DNA of 34,127 nt from Penium margaritaceum. Its lineage: Eukaryota; Streptophyta; Zygnematophyceae; Desmidiales; Peniaceae. Shown piece by piece: positions 19,883 to 30,720 of the stretch. Both the position numbers and the translations under genes were made by a program. The notes beneath the pieces were generated by a model. That model was not told the DNA's origin, did not search any database, and was given only the letters and a program-made list of their open reading frames with translations. Position 1 is the stretch's first letter; each line of letters begins with the position of its first letter. The stretch spans positions 14,527-48,653 of the forward strand of contig SZWC01003884.1 in the NCBI GenBank assembly GCA_023375785.1. Reading direction: 5' to 3'.

Positions 19883-21064
19883 GTGAGTGGTGATCTCAGC
19901 ACAAAGGACCTAGGCCTGAGTGTCCGCACTGAGCACGCAGAGGTACATCCAGCATTTCCCGTAGGGCACGACCTCTTCACTCGCGAGTTTCATATCGCTT
20001 GTGATGCAGCAGCCGATGGTGTGGTCGTCAGACCTAGCACTAAGGCATGCGCTCTTGCCACGGAGATCTCTCCCTCTATGGAGCTTGACCTCGACATACT
20101 GAGGGAAGCTATCACGCCACACAATGCTGACGCGTGGCATACTACTTGTGAGGATGAGCTCCATGCCATCCGAGAGCACAAGGTTTACGAGCTAGTCGAC
20201 CTTCCACCTGAGAGGAAGGCTATTTGGGTTAAGTGGGTCTTTCGCAAGAAGGTGGTGCTGGATGGCTCGCTACAATGCCATAAAGCTCGCTTGGTCGTCA
20301 AGGGGTACTCTCAGATTGAGGGCATTAATTACACTAACACCTTTGCTTGTGTCGGTCGCGTGACCTTAGCTTGAGCTCTGTTTGGTGTAGTGGCTCAGCA
20401 TGACTGGGAACTACACCAGATGGATGTGAACATTGCGTTCCTTCATGGCTCTCTAGATAAGGAGATTTACGTGGCTCAGCCACCCGGCTTTGAGGATGGT
20501 GAGAAGGTCTAGCGATTGCGTAAGTCCTTGTACGGCCTCAAGCAGTCTCCTCGGTGTTGGAACCAGGAGATCACTAGCACCCTGACTCATGCGGGATATG
20601 TACACAGCGAGGCAGATCCCTCTCTATTCATCCGACGGACCCCTTAGCGATTCATCGCCATCATGGTCTATGTCGACAACCTTCCGATTGCGTCTCCTTC
20701 ATTCGAGGCCGTGAAGGAGGCCAAGGCTGTCCTCCAGAATGCCTATAGAATGAAGGACCTTGGTCCTATAGTGGTGTTTCTTGGCATGGAGATCGTGCGA
20801 GAGCATAGAAGTTGTACTCTACTACTGCATCAGGCCCGATACACATGTGTTGTGGGGGAGCGCTTCAACGACCCTCTGGGCGTAGTGCCCACGGCTTCCA
20901 CACCTTTTACGCCTGACGGGCAGGATGCCTTGAAGGTTGACGATCCCACACAGCTACGAGAGATATCGGATGTCACCCTGTACCTCCGTCTCATCGGATC
21001 TCTGATGTACCTGGCCACTACCACACGTCCTGACATCGCATTTTCCATCAACCTCCTTGCCTAG
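19883..21064 (+). pseudogene. Reverse transcriptase of copia element 2 (four stops, YVDN)
   Basis: One frame runs through the whole domain, interrupted by TGA at 20372-20374, TAG at 20510-20512 and TAG near 20645, and ended by TAG at 21062-21064. Motifs: KWVFRKKVVLDGSLQ, QMDVNIAFLHGSLDKEIYV, SLYGLKQSPRCWNQ, and at 20669-20680 YVDN instead of YVDD, so one of the two metal-binding aspartates is lost. FLGMEIVRE and GSLMYLATTTRPDIAF follow. The absence of frameshifts shows that decay here has been mostly by substitution. Confidence 0.92.
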
Positions 21065-21644
21065 TTTTTGCAGGTTCCACGCGCTAGAGCCTTTCACGCG
21101 GCTGTGCGAGTGGTGCGCTACGTGGTCTCCACACCGTACCTTGGATTGTGCTTTCACCGGTTGTGTTCGGTGGTCCTTGACAGCTACACCGACAGGGACT
21201 GTGCCTAGAGCCCAGATGAATGCAGTCGCACCAGTACGTGTTCTTGCTCGGTGGGACCGTTGTGACCTGGCGCAGCGAGAAGTAGGGTTGCATTGCACGT
21301 ACCTCATCGGAGGTAGAGTACGTTGCTGTGGATGTAGGGGCTGCTGAGGAGGTATGGCTGTAGTGCCTGTTCCATGAGCTTGGCCAGTGAGTACCCGCCA
21401 TTGTGCTTCGCTACGACAACCAGAGTGCTCTTGCCATTGCGGAGAACTCTGGTGTCTTTCATGCTCACACGAAGCACATTGCGGTTGAGCACCACTTTGT
21501 TCGTGATCTGGTGGAGTGATATCCGTCATTTGGGTTGGCACTGACATGCAGCGTGCCGACTTCTGGACGAAGGCAAGAGCACGCGGAAAGTTCTTGGTGG
21601 CCATTCGTTCTGTTGGACTTCGCCCCTTGCTTGAGAGTGGTTGA
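21065..21644 (+). pseudogene. RNase H of copia element 2 (broken)
   Basis: The relic keeps VEYVAVDVGAAEEVWL, DNQSALAIAENSGVF, HAHTKHIAVEHHFVRDLVE and ADFWTKA, the expected order for copia RNase H. Stops and frameshifts are scattered. It retains the HHFVRDLVE segment partly missing from element 1. The final stop is at 21642-21644. Confidence 0.87.
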
Positions 21645-21751
21645 GTGTGGGGTGTGTTCGTGTTCCTGTCACATTTGTTGTTGCACTTGTTTTTGTATTT
21701 GTCTCAGTGCTGCACATGTATGGACATGCGTACCATCGGGTCATGGGACGG
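21645..21751 (+). other. 3' untranslated part and polypurine tract of copia element 2
   Basis: Aligns with 12828-12929 of element 1. The purine-rich end GGGTCATGGGACGG (21738-21751) abuts the LTR. Confidence 0.7.
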
Positions 21752-22395
21752 TGTTGTGATTTGTGACGTTCCTGTCGACCTGTACAGTTTATTGTGACCA
21801 CTCGGTTGTGTCCATACTTGTGCAGATCCATGATGCGGACCCTGGAGGCACTGGTGCATCATTTGGTGGCGGACTACCATCCTCAAGCTGACTGAAGACC
21901 GTTCTAGAGCTCTTGACGCTACCCGGGACCTCCTACGGTTTTTCTGCAGCACATAGGAGTTTATAGGTGGATTGGCCGTGGGCCCGATTTGCATGTTTTT
22001 GTATTGTATATCCACTGCTTGATGCCGGATGCATACATGTGACAAGTTGTAGCGTTTGGCTTTTGATTATGCACGTCTAGGTTCAGACGGCGTAGCGTTC
22101 TGATATGTCTGCGCAGAATTACGGCAAAAACAGTGGTTTTGGGCCGGTTTTAGGACAGATCTTGCACTGCCGCGTGCGACACCCGCCGTGCGCCGCGACA
22201 GGTACTTATGCCATGGACCTGTCATTTGTCATTTCTCTCTGCAAATGCTATTGAAGCATTCTGACACTTTGTCTTGTGTCTCCTAGCCAGACCCTTGCCG
22301 GTGTGTGCATGACTTGTGACTGTCGTTACCATCTGACCAGGCACTGACGCCTAGTCAGCAGCTGTGTTGCTAGGAAGATTCCACGCATCTTCTCA
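21752..22395 (+). repeat. 3' LTR of copia element 2
   Basis: 644 bp, TGTTGTGATTTGTGACGTT to CTTCTCA, aligned to 14651-15294 throughout. Confidence 0.95.
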
Positions 22396-22400
22396 GACCT
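22396..22400. repeat. Target-site duplication GACCT, right side of copia element 2
   Basis: Identical to 14646-14650. The gypsy gag resumes just after it. Confidence 0.92.
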
Positions 22401-22677
22401 CCCTACCTCAATTGTCGTGGGAACGAAAGAAGTCAGTCCAGGGACTCCTTCACTCTGATGGAAGTGGACGTTGTTGAACAGAGACAAACAGGTACCTGCT
22501 ACAACTACGAAGAAGTCACGCATATCGGCTGCAATTGCTGAGACAAGGAGCATGCCAAAAGGGGGGGAAGTTGCAGAAAAATGAATTAGGAAATGACAAA
22601 GGGCGGGAGTGAAAGGTGCGGCTCTTGTCTGAGAGGAACAATCTGCATCAAACAATCACCCATTAGAATGGCTAACA
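22401..22677 (+). pseudogene. gag 3' end of the gypsy element with zinc-knuckle relic
   Basis: At 22498-22539 the translation CYNYEEVTHIGCNC is a decayed CCHC knuckle: the second Cys has become Tyr, while the first Cys, the His and a Cys near the last position remain. This fits its position between gag and protease in Ty3/gypsy elements. A stop follows directly, and no further frame is clear before 22678. Confidence 0.65.
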
Positions 22678-22941
22678 ATGCCGAAAAGGGATTATGAGAG
22701 TGCAAAGCTGCACGAGGGATACGAGGACGACCAACAGGCAATACTGCAAAAAGTGCAATCCATAGGTCGCAAGAGTTGCAGAAAAGCACCAAAAGTTTTT
22801 GATGGATGGGCTTCTCATAGTTTTCAAAGCAACAATGTAGTTTGTAAGCTGGGTTCAGAGACTGAACCAAGGGTGTTTGAAGCAAAAACTGTCGATGGAA
22901 GATTGCATTTACGGAGAATGCGCGAACCACTACCAGTGTAA
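22678..22941 (+). pseudogene. Protease region of the gypsy element (active site altered)
   Basis: In an 87-codon frame, VFDGWASHSF aligns with the family motif (V/I)DSGASHSF, and VVCKLGSETEPRVFEAKTVDGR matches the segment that follows in plant chromoviruses. The catalytic Asp codon is at 22801-22803, but the Ser and Gly of DSG are replaced by Gly and Trp. The Met at 22678 is inside the polyprotein and is not a real start. Confidence 0.7.
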
Positions 22942-23439
22942 CTGGGGGGCTTGCAGAATGTAATGGCCTGCAGGTCATGTGAAAAGAGTGATAAAAAAAT
23001 CATTGTCTGATGCAATTTCTTGTACTAGAATATTTCACATATTGACTCGATCATTGGCAACGTGTACGTGGAAGTCAAGAGCGCAATGCGACAACTTTTG
23101 CACGTGGGACAGAGGATGACAATGGAAGCAACAGAGGTGGAAGTAGCAAAGGAAGCCAAAGAAACCAAGAAGCAACGACCAATGCAGTTGATATCGCTCA
23201 ACATGGCCAAGTGCTACATATGATGGGGGGCTCATGCGTTGCTCATACATCTCAGGCCAATGGAGGAAGCGGTAATGGCAACAGCTGATTCATCAGCTTT
23301 ATCGGCCTCATCGGCATCAACAAAGTTTGTACATTTACTACCAGCGTTTTGTACGGGATTAGGCCTGAGTGTCAGCACCTCTCTTTCATATCACTCAAAA
23401 ATGAAACGAGTGGCGGTGGGGAGACACCAAACAACAAGT
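22942..23439 (+). pseudogene. Protease-RT junction of the gypsy element; reverse transcriptase core missing
   Basis: KKQRPMQLISLNMAKCYI (about 23155-23220) resembles the short linker that precedes reverse transcriptase in chromoviruses. No template-grip or Y-x-DD segment follows. By 23440 the sequence is already at the RNase H boundary, so about a kilobase of domain seems to be deleted or replaced. The Ser/Ala-rich frame at 23239-23457 is unrecognised. Confidence 0.5.
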
Positions 23440-23890
23440 GTTGACTACTTTGCATAATGCTTTGACCTTGGTGCCAGTCTTACGATTAGCGAATCCAATG
23501 GTCAACTAGGTCATGGCTATGAACGAATTCGATGAATCCATTGGCGTAGTTCTCAAATAAGATAATTGCAACGAAGAGCAACCTGTCGCATACATGTCGC
23601 AACAGGTACATGGGCCATGATTCAAGTACGACGTATAGGAGAAGGAGATGCTGGCGGTCGTATACCCATTTAAGACATGGTGGCGCTACCTTTAATGACG
23701 CCGATGCATTGAACACACCAACCATCACGCACTAAAACATTTGAAGATACAGCAGAACCTCAGTTGAGGCTAAACCCAATTCATGGAGCTCCTCAAATCC
23801 AGGTTTGACTACTACATTGGGTACTGGCTAAGAAAAATCAACCTAGAAAATACTCTTGGCCACCAACAAGACCTGATGTCTCAGACGCTG
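23440..23890 (+). pseudogene. RNase H of the gypsy element
   Basis: The translation reads NALTLVPVLRLANP, then FDESIGVVLK, PVAYMSQQVHGP, EKEMLAVVYPFKTWWRYL, NHHALKHLK, MELLKSRFDYYIGY. This is the standard run of words in Ty3/gypsy RNase H (TPVL, TDAS, EKEMLAVV, TDHxxL, WxExL). Several stops interrupt it; the first Asp word is changed to NEFDES and the TDH word to NHH. Confidence 0.82.
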
Positions 23891-24960
23891 ACACTTGAAC
23901 TACAGTGAGATCCGCATCTCAAGTCCTGGTTCACAAAAGGCTACAGCTAGCATGGCGGGTACAACAAAGCAAAGTTCCCGTACGATGTGCCCTATTCACG
24001 GCGACAACTCACTCGCCTCTTGGATGTTCCCATAAACAATGAACTCCGTTGCATGCTGCAAGAAGAATTCAACAACACTGATCTAGGTGGAATTTTTTGG
24101 GAAGACAAGATGCTAATGAAGTTGGCAAAGCAATACCGGTGGAAAAGATGGAAATTGACATGGCCAAATAATGCAAATCACGTGACACGTGTCAACAACA
24201 AGAATCTTGTCGCACATGGCCACGCATAACTTTATAGCCACTCTCTATCTTGATGGAACCATGGACCGACATATCCATTGACTTTGTCACTTGATTACCC
24301 GTCACACTCAAGGCATATGACACAATCCTTGTGGTTGTTGACAGGTTTTCCAAATTATCTCACTTTGTACCAACAATGACCAATGTCACCGCCAAGGGAA
24401 CAGCACGGCCATTTCTAAACAACATTGTATGGCTACACTTCATGCCAAAATCCGCCATGATCAATAGAGGCAGTTGATTCACTAGCCTTTTTTTGCGCAA
24501 ACTGATGACATGTTGCGGCTGTCGGATCTAGCTTTCAATGGCCTTTCACCCTCAAACTGATGGGCAAACCGAGTAGACCAATCATACGCTCAAACAACTT
24601 CTTCAAAAAGTATGCAGACCAATCTAGACGAATTGGGCAGCAAAACTCCCGATTGCCAAAATCGCGTATAACTCTATGATATCCACCGCAACGGGTAGAA
24701 CTCCGTTCAAAGTAGTACATGGAAAACTTCACGCCACACCAGCCAAACTACACACCCAAAGTAACATTCTTGTGGTTGATGCTCAGCATTGCGACTTCTC
24801 CACCATTTGGGAATAAATGTAGTAGACACTCATCAAGACACAAGTGACGATGAAGCGAGTGGCTCAATGACAGTACGGAGACAATGTTTTCACCATTAGT
24901 GACAAAGTTATCTTAAGTTCGGCAAGCATCAAATTCTATGAATCCAGCTGTTCGAAGCTC
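23891..24960 (+). pseudogene. Integrase of the gypsy element
   Basis: The zinc-binding module is recognisable at about 24061-24210: EEFNNTDLGGIFWEDKMLMK with QYRWKRWK, where the usual His residues are Asn or lost. The core starts at PWTDISIDFVT (first catalytic Asp near 24280-24282), then LVVVDRFSKLSHFVP, then a segment where SDRG is changed to INRG (second Asp lost), then AFHPQTDGQTE with the catalytic Glu near 24570. Many stops and frame changes occur. Integrase inserts the element into chromosomal DNA. Confidence 0.82.
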
Positions 24961-25350
24961 AAACCCCAATGGTTGGGACCGTTTGAGATCGAGTGCATAC
25001 AAACCCCAGTGGTTGTGCGACTCAACCTCCCCAACACAATGCAGGTTCATCCGGTGTTCTATTTCAGCAAACCTAAGTACAAGCGGGACCATGGAGTGAC
25101 CTTCTCGGGTAGGGATGTATCTCCTCCTCCTATTCAAGTGGACGAGGACACACCGCATGTTATCGAGGACATCCTCAGCCATCAACAATGTGGAAAAACA
25201 ACAATATACATTGTCAAGAGGCACAACTACAATACCGTGAATAACAGTTGGGAAACCATTGACAACCTATGCGACGTCAATAATTTGATAGATAGATGCT
25301 ACCGTCGTCACCAGGCCACACCTATACGCACACTGGGACCTTATGGTAGA
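24961..25350 (+). pseudogene. Integrase C-terminus with chromodomain, gypsy element
   Basis: An open frame from 24973 carries LGPFEIECIQ, LNLPNTMQVHPVFYFSKPK, then EDTPHVIEDILSHQQ and a chromodomain at 25165-25308 with YIVKRHNYNTVNNSWETIDN and a final NLIDRCY. This is the chromovirus layout, where the chromodomain guides integration towards marked chromatin. The aromatic set is incomplete (RHNYN in place of the usual WKGY), typical of divergent plant chromodomains. The frame happens to run on into the LTR until 25569, without meaning. Confidence 0.78.
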
Positions 25351-25362
25351 AAGGGGGGGAAG
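25351..25362 (+). promoter_or_regulatory. Polypurine tract of the gypsy element
   Basis: AAGGGGGGGAAG directly precedes the 3' LTR start TGTTATATACC. Confidence 0.85.
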
Positions 25363-25966
25363 TGTTATATACCAAATGTACATGAGTCCCTAATCTTTCC
25401 AAGTGGAAGTTTCTGTCATTGCACAAATAGCCCAGAACACAACGAGACCTTGATTTTCACTCAGATGGTTGAGGGCAATTCATCCAGCCGCCCTCGCTTC
25501 TCAATGATGCTTTTTGTAGTTTTTGACAACTACGACCAATTTCAAGAATACTCAACAGAAGTTTCATAAACGTTTGGTTGACTTATCAACTCATGAAGAA
25601 GTGTCAAGATTCATGAAGATGCATCATGTATCTTCACCTTTGATCTTCGAAGCTGCCCGATTCCTCGGCATGTTTTCTCAATTTGACCACTCATGACAAG
25701 ACTCAACATGCATTGCTAAAAAAACAACTCGACAACCCCGACTATGTCTTGTTTTAACTCAACACTTGTATGCATGTGTTTGATCATTTCGACAACTATC
25801 ATTGAAGAATACTTGTAACTAGTCATAAGTCACTTAAGTTTCCCAAATTCTCACATTGTATTCTCCCACGTAAATTTGACCTGTTCACCATCTGCGTCCC
25901 ATTTTTCATATTGCATAATGCATTGAGAATGTAGAAATTGATTATGAACATGTTTAATAGCTTACA
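25363..25966 (+). repeat. 3' LTR of the Ty3/gypsy element
   Basis: 604 bp from TGTTATATACC to GCTTACA, aligned over its length with 5181-5770. AAGAA follows. Confidence 0.83.
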
Positions 25967-25971
25967 AAGAA
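25967..25971. repeat. Target-site duplication AAGAA, right side of Ty3/gypsy element
   Basis: Matches 5176-5180. Confidence 0.75.
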
Positions 25972-27038
25972 TCATCATGAAGTATAAACACGAGTTAAAA
26001 CTTCATAATCCTTTGTCTTTCTCAAAACCAAACCATCAACATGAAAGGCTAAGCTAGATGAGAAGAAAAAAATGTGTAAAATGAGTATTCCAGGTGTCAA
26101 TGTTATTGTGTTATATGTCCAAATTCCACTTATGCACATAAGGCTTTGTACAGGGTCACCTTTGGAGGTGCACATTGAAAAAACAAGACATGGATGGAAA
26201 ATGATGAGTTTTCTCGTTGAATTGATTTTTCAACCTTTCTCTACCCAACGAGATGCTTAATGGTATGGTGAAGCCATCTTTTGTGATTCTTGTGTCATGA
26301 AATTATTCTCCACATTGACCTCAAATCCAATCATTTTCGTATCCATGATTTCCTCAGATCGCAACATTAGTAGAAATTGAAAGGGAATCCAGATGGACGC
26401 TGTGAATTTTGTAGTGACATCCAACCAAACCAATACAGATCATGATCCCCTACACAAAAAATGAATTCAACCCAACAAATGGAAAATGTAGAGAAAATGA
26501 AACATGCAAAAGAAATTGTAAATGTTTCAAAAAACAACCATTATTCCATCGTCTTTGAGATACACCTATACATTGGGCACAGCTTGTCCTTTTTTTTCTA
26601 TGCCTTAACCAAACTTGTAATGATGTAATGATTTGGCCCTGTTACGACCTTGCAAGTGTACAACACAAACGTTTTTCCAATTTGGTTGCATTTTGAAGAA
26701 ACGTTTATGCCGATTCATTAAGAAACGTTGAATCATTGTTTCATGGCTCATTTCCTGGTAAAGTATTGCATAATGGCATGATCTTTGTTGCATGGTTTGA
26801 ATGTTCCATCCATGGCCTTCTTTCAAAAATGATGCTTAGCAAAGAAGCAAGTTTACCTCTCATGGGATGTTTTCACAAAAGAAGTACAAAACAACGTGAT
26901 GTTTTTAGCAAGCAAGCTGGTTCAACCCTCCTCACCAAAGCAAGGGGTGGTTGCACAACACCCTTTGGAACAAGGAGGGATAGCCGGCGGCCAGCCCTGG
27001 CCATGGGCCAACTTGATATCGGCTGATTGGATAGGCGT
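25972..27038. other. AT-rich intergenic DNA, no gene seen
   Basis: Frames are short and lack motifs. The base composition is clearly more AT-rich than the SnRK1 side of the retrotransposon stack. Confidence 0.5.
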
Positions 27039-27095
27039 TTGGTCACATGGACAATTTTGGCCGTTCAGGTGGACAGAGATTGTCCATGTGACCAA
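27039..27095. repeat. Perfect 17-bp inverted repeat
   Basis: TTGGTCACATGGACAAT (27039-27055) and its exact reverse complement (27079-27095) are separated by 23 nt. It could be a stem-loop or the core of a small foldback element. No target duplication was identified. Confidence 0.85.
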
Positions 27096-27256
27096 CCAAT
27101 ATTCCGTTTACCAAATGATGGTCGCCATATGAGCTGGTTTCTTGATCCACAACCTAGAGACCGCGAGTCCTCAAGGGCCAAGGTCTGTGGCATCAATCCC
27201 TCTTCCTCCTCTTCTCCTCCTTGCCTCCTCATATGAGTTGAGCAAGGGATCGGTAG

Positions 27257-28700
<1,444 letters not shown>

Positions 28701-30720
28701 ATGTCAAAGAACAAAAAGGACAAGGCGGTAAAGTCATAACCACACACCCTTTATGGACTCCAATTCTAAGGAGCAGCCACCACGAGCACGCTTGCCAAAG
28801 CAAAGGAGAAGGCACCACCAAAGGTGAACCATGCTTGGCAACACATAGAAGGGTGTAGAAGTTAGCAAAGGGTTCCATAAAGACATCGTGGTGCACGTGG
28901 GTGTATGTTACATGATAGAGGACGTGCTTAATGAGGACCACATGAGCATGGAACCTGAAAAAGAGTAGGTTGTTGAGAAATCCAAAGATGAGGAGGATTC
29001 TAATAAGGGAAATTATCGTGTAGTGAGCTTGAGCCAATCACTCAAGATGGGTAAGACTTCCAATGGACCACACTACACTACACAACAGCTAGGCTATTGA
29101 AAGTAGCAAAGAGGCCTAAAGAATTCACGAAGGAATTTCTCTTGAGCATGAGTTAGAGGACAATGTAGCGAAGACAATGCACACTGGCTGTTACAGGCTT
29201 TTTGAGATGACTGGTAAGGTTTCAAGGAAATTCAATCTTAGTAGCAACAGTGGGGGCTTGACACCACGTGGAAGAGTGGCGGTGGAACCCTTATCCTATG
29301 ATATGGATACCTTGGGTCACATCCATGCCCACTTAAGCTTTATTGCTAAAAACAGTGTCCTCTAGAAGATTGGAATTTATGGAAGCTTGTACGTAAATTG
29401 TACCCTCCTTAAGTGGCTAAACGTGCATGGAAATGTGAAGCCCTTGATGTTATCATTGACGCTTTGACTATATGAGAGTTGACATTCGCATTTTCCAACC
29501 TACTTGCTCATGTCAAGCAAAGCATGATGGACTTAAAAAAAGATAGTTGTAGTGTGCAGATACAAAAAGAGGCAACCCTTGAATGCAATAAACACAACGA
29601 ATTGTAACCCAAGTTTAGGTACAATAGTAGTTGCAGCTTGCCAAAAGTGCTGATGCTACTGTTAATAGAAGCAAGGACTTGCTTGCCTCGAGAAAGTTAG
29701 GACCAATCATGAACATGTCCTTCCTCCACAATGAAGAGATATTCTAGTAGATCCTGAACCTTACCAAGTGGTTAGATGGCACGAAGTAGGTTATGCTTAT
29801 CCCCAAGGCCCCACTCAGTCCGTGGGACGACCTTGCTATGACATGGCTTGAAGATAAGCTCCTCAAGTATGTGGTTAATGAGTGGGGTGTGCATTAGCTA
29901 CGCCTTGAAAGGTAGCTTATACCATGGGTGTTTTTTTCTATTGTCATGTACAAGAAGTGCAACTTAAGTGAGGGAAAGGAGCAAACCTTCCACAAGATCA
30001 ATGAATTGAAGTAACTGGGGAGCTCTCTTAAGGCTTCTTAAGAAATTCACTACACTTATAGAGGAACCCTAAAGCTTCAACAAGAACGATGGGACAAAGA
30101 ATTTCAAACAACCAAAGTTTCTACTACAGGAGTACTTCTATGATAGTCTTGGCAATAAGACGTTCCAGGACTAAACCACCACGATGGCAACCCGCTAGGC
30201 TTTGACAAGAGGGAGGGCATTGTATGAATACATAAGTGAAGTGTATTTGGTGAAGTGGAACCACTGCTCTTCCACATAGCCATATGTATGCGTATAGCAG
30301 AGCCATGACACGTGCATGGACGCTACAGGAGTTTGAGAGATGGCTAGGTAGGGGGGTTGGATTAAGGGCAAGAAGCTCGCAAACTTTCAAATAACTAGGA
30401 GTTGTGGGCACATGGAACCTAACGACAAGCATGGCTGTGACAATGATGAGCCGCAAAAAGTAATTTAGCATCACAAAACAGCCTTCCATAAGGGTTTCTC
30501 TTATAATTTCATGGAATCTAGCCACTTCAAGACATACTTTTCTGAGAATTTTGGCAGAGGAAAAGAGGTCAGAGCGTTGTCGGCAGCCATGGAATGTCTT
30601 AAGAATGGTTCCGCAAGAGGTCTTGGACAAGGCTGTTGACAGGGCCGTGGCTACAACAATGCGCTCGGCTGTGGAAACAAAGAAGGCCATGATATGGGTC
30701 TTTTGCTTTCTTAAGTGAAG
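28701..30720 (+). pseudogene. Possible decayed coding relic, gag-like at its end (unidentified)
   Basis: Coding-like words are scattered over changing plus-strand frames: MSKNKKDKAVK at 28701, MIEDVLNEDHMSMEPEKE near 28915, and near 30535-30705 FSENFGRGKE, then QGRGYNNALGCGNKEGHDMG. The last stretch resembles the Arg/Gly-rich tail and partial CCHC knuckle of a retroelement gag. Many stops intervene, and no LTRs or pol were found around it. This is a suggestion, not an identification. Confidence 0.18.

Larger units (their letters stand above)
14651..22395 (+). mobile_element. Ty1/copia retrotransposon, element 2 (full length, decayed)
   Basis: 7745 bp with two 644-bp LTRs, flanked by GACCT, and the same organisation as element 1, to which it is clearly but not closely related. 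Its LTRs differ at very roughly 10-12% of positions by eye, so it appears older than element 1. It is inserted in the gypsy gag. It is more damaged than element 1: the protease DSG reads NSD, the second integrase Asp reads Asn, and YVDD reads YVDN, in addition to many stop codons. Confidence 0.95.
5181..25966 (+). mobile_element. Ty3/gypsy chromovirus-like LTR retrotransposon, split by two copia insertions
   Basis: The host element runs from a 5' LTR (5181-5770), through a short leader (5771-5843), a gag piece (13571-14650) and a pol piece (22401-25362), to a 3' LTR (25363-25966), flanked by AAGAA. The gaps are filled exactly by two copia elements with their own target duplications. Subtracting these and one copy of each duplication leaves about 5.3 kb. 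Domain order is gag, CCHC knuckle relic, protease, RNase H, integrase, chromodomain, as in Ty3/gypsy; the chromodomain puts it with chromoviruses. The reverse transcriptase core is missing. The two LTRs are only roughly 65-70% alike by eye, much less than the copia LTR pairs, so this is the oldest layer. Every frame is broken, and it cannot move on its own. Confidence 0.88.

Noticed and set aside
20954-21604. 216-codon minus-strand frame
   Set aside because: Antisense of the copia 2 reverse transcriptase and RNase H, which explain the region.
30124-30690. 188-codon minus-strand frame
   Set aside because: No motif recognised; the opposite strand holds the faint gag-like words, and there is no support for a promoter or splice structure.
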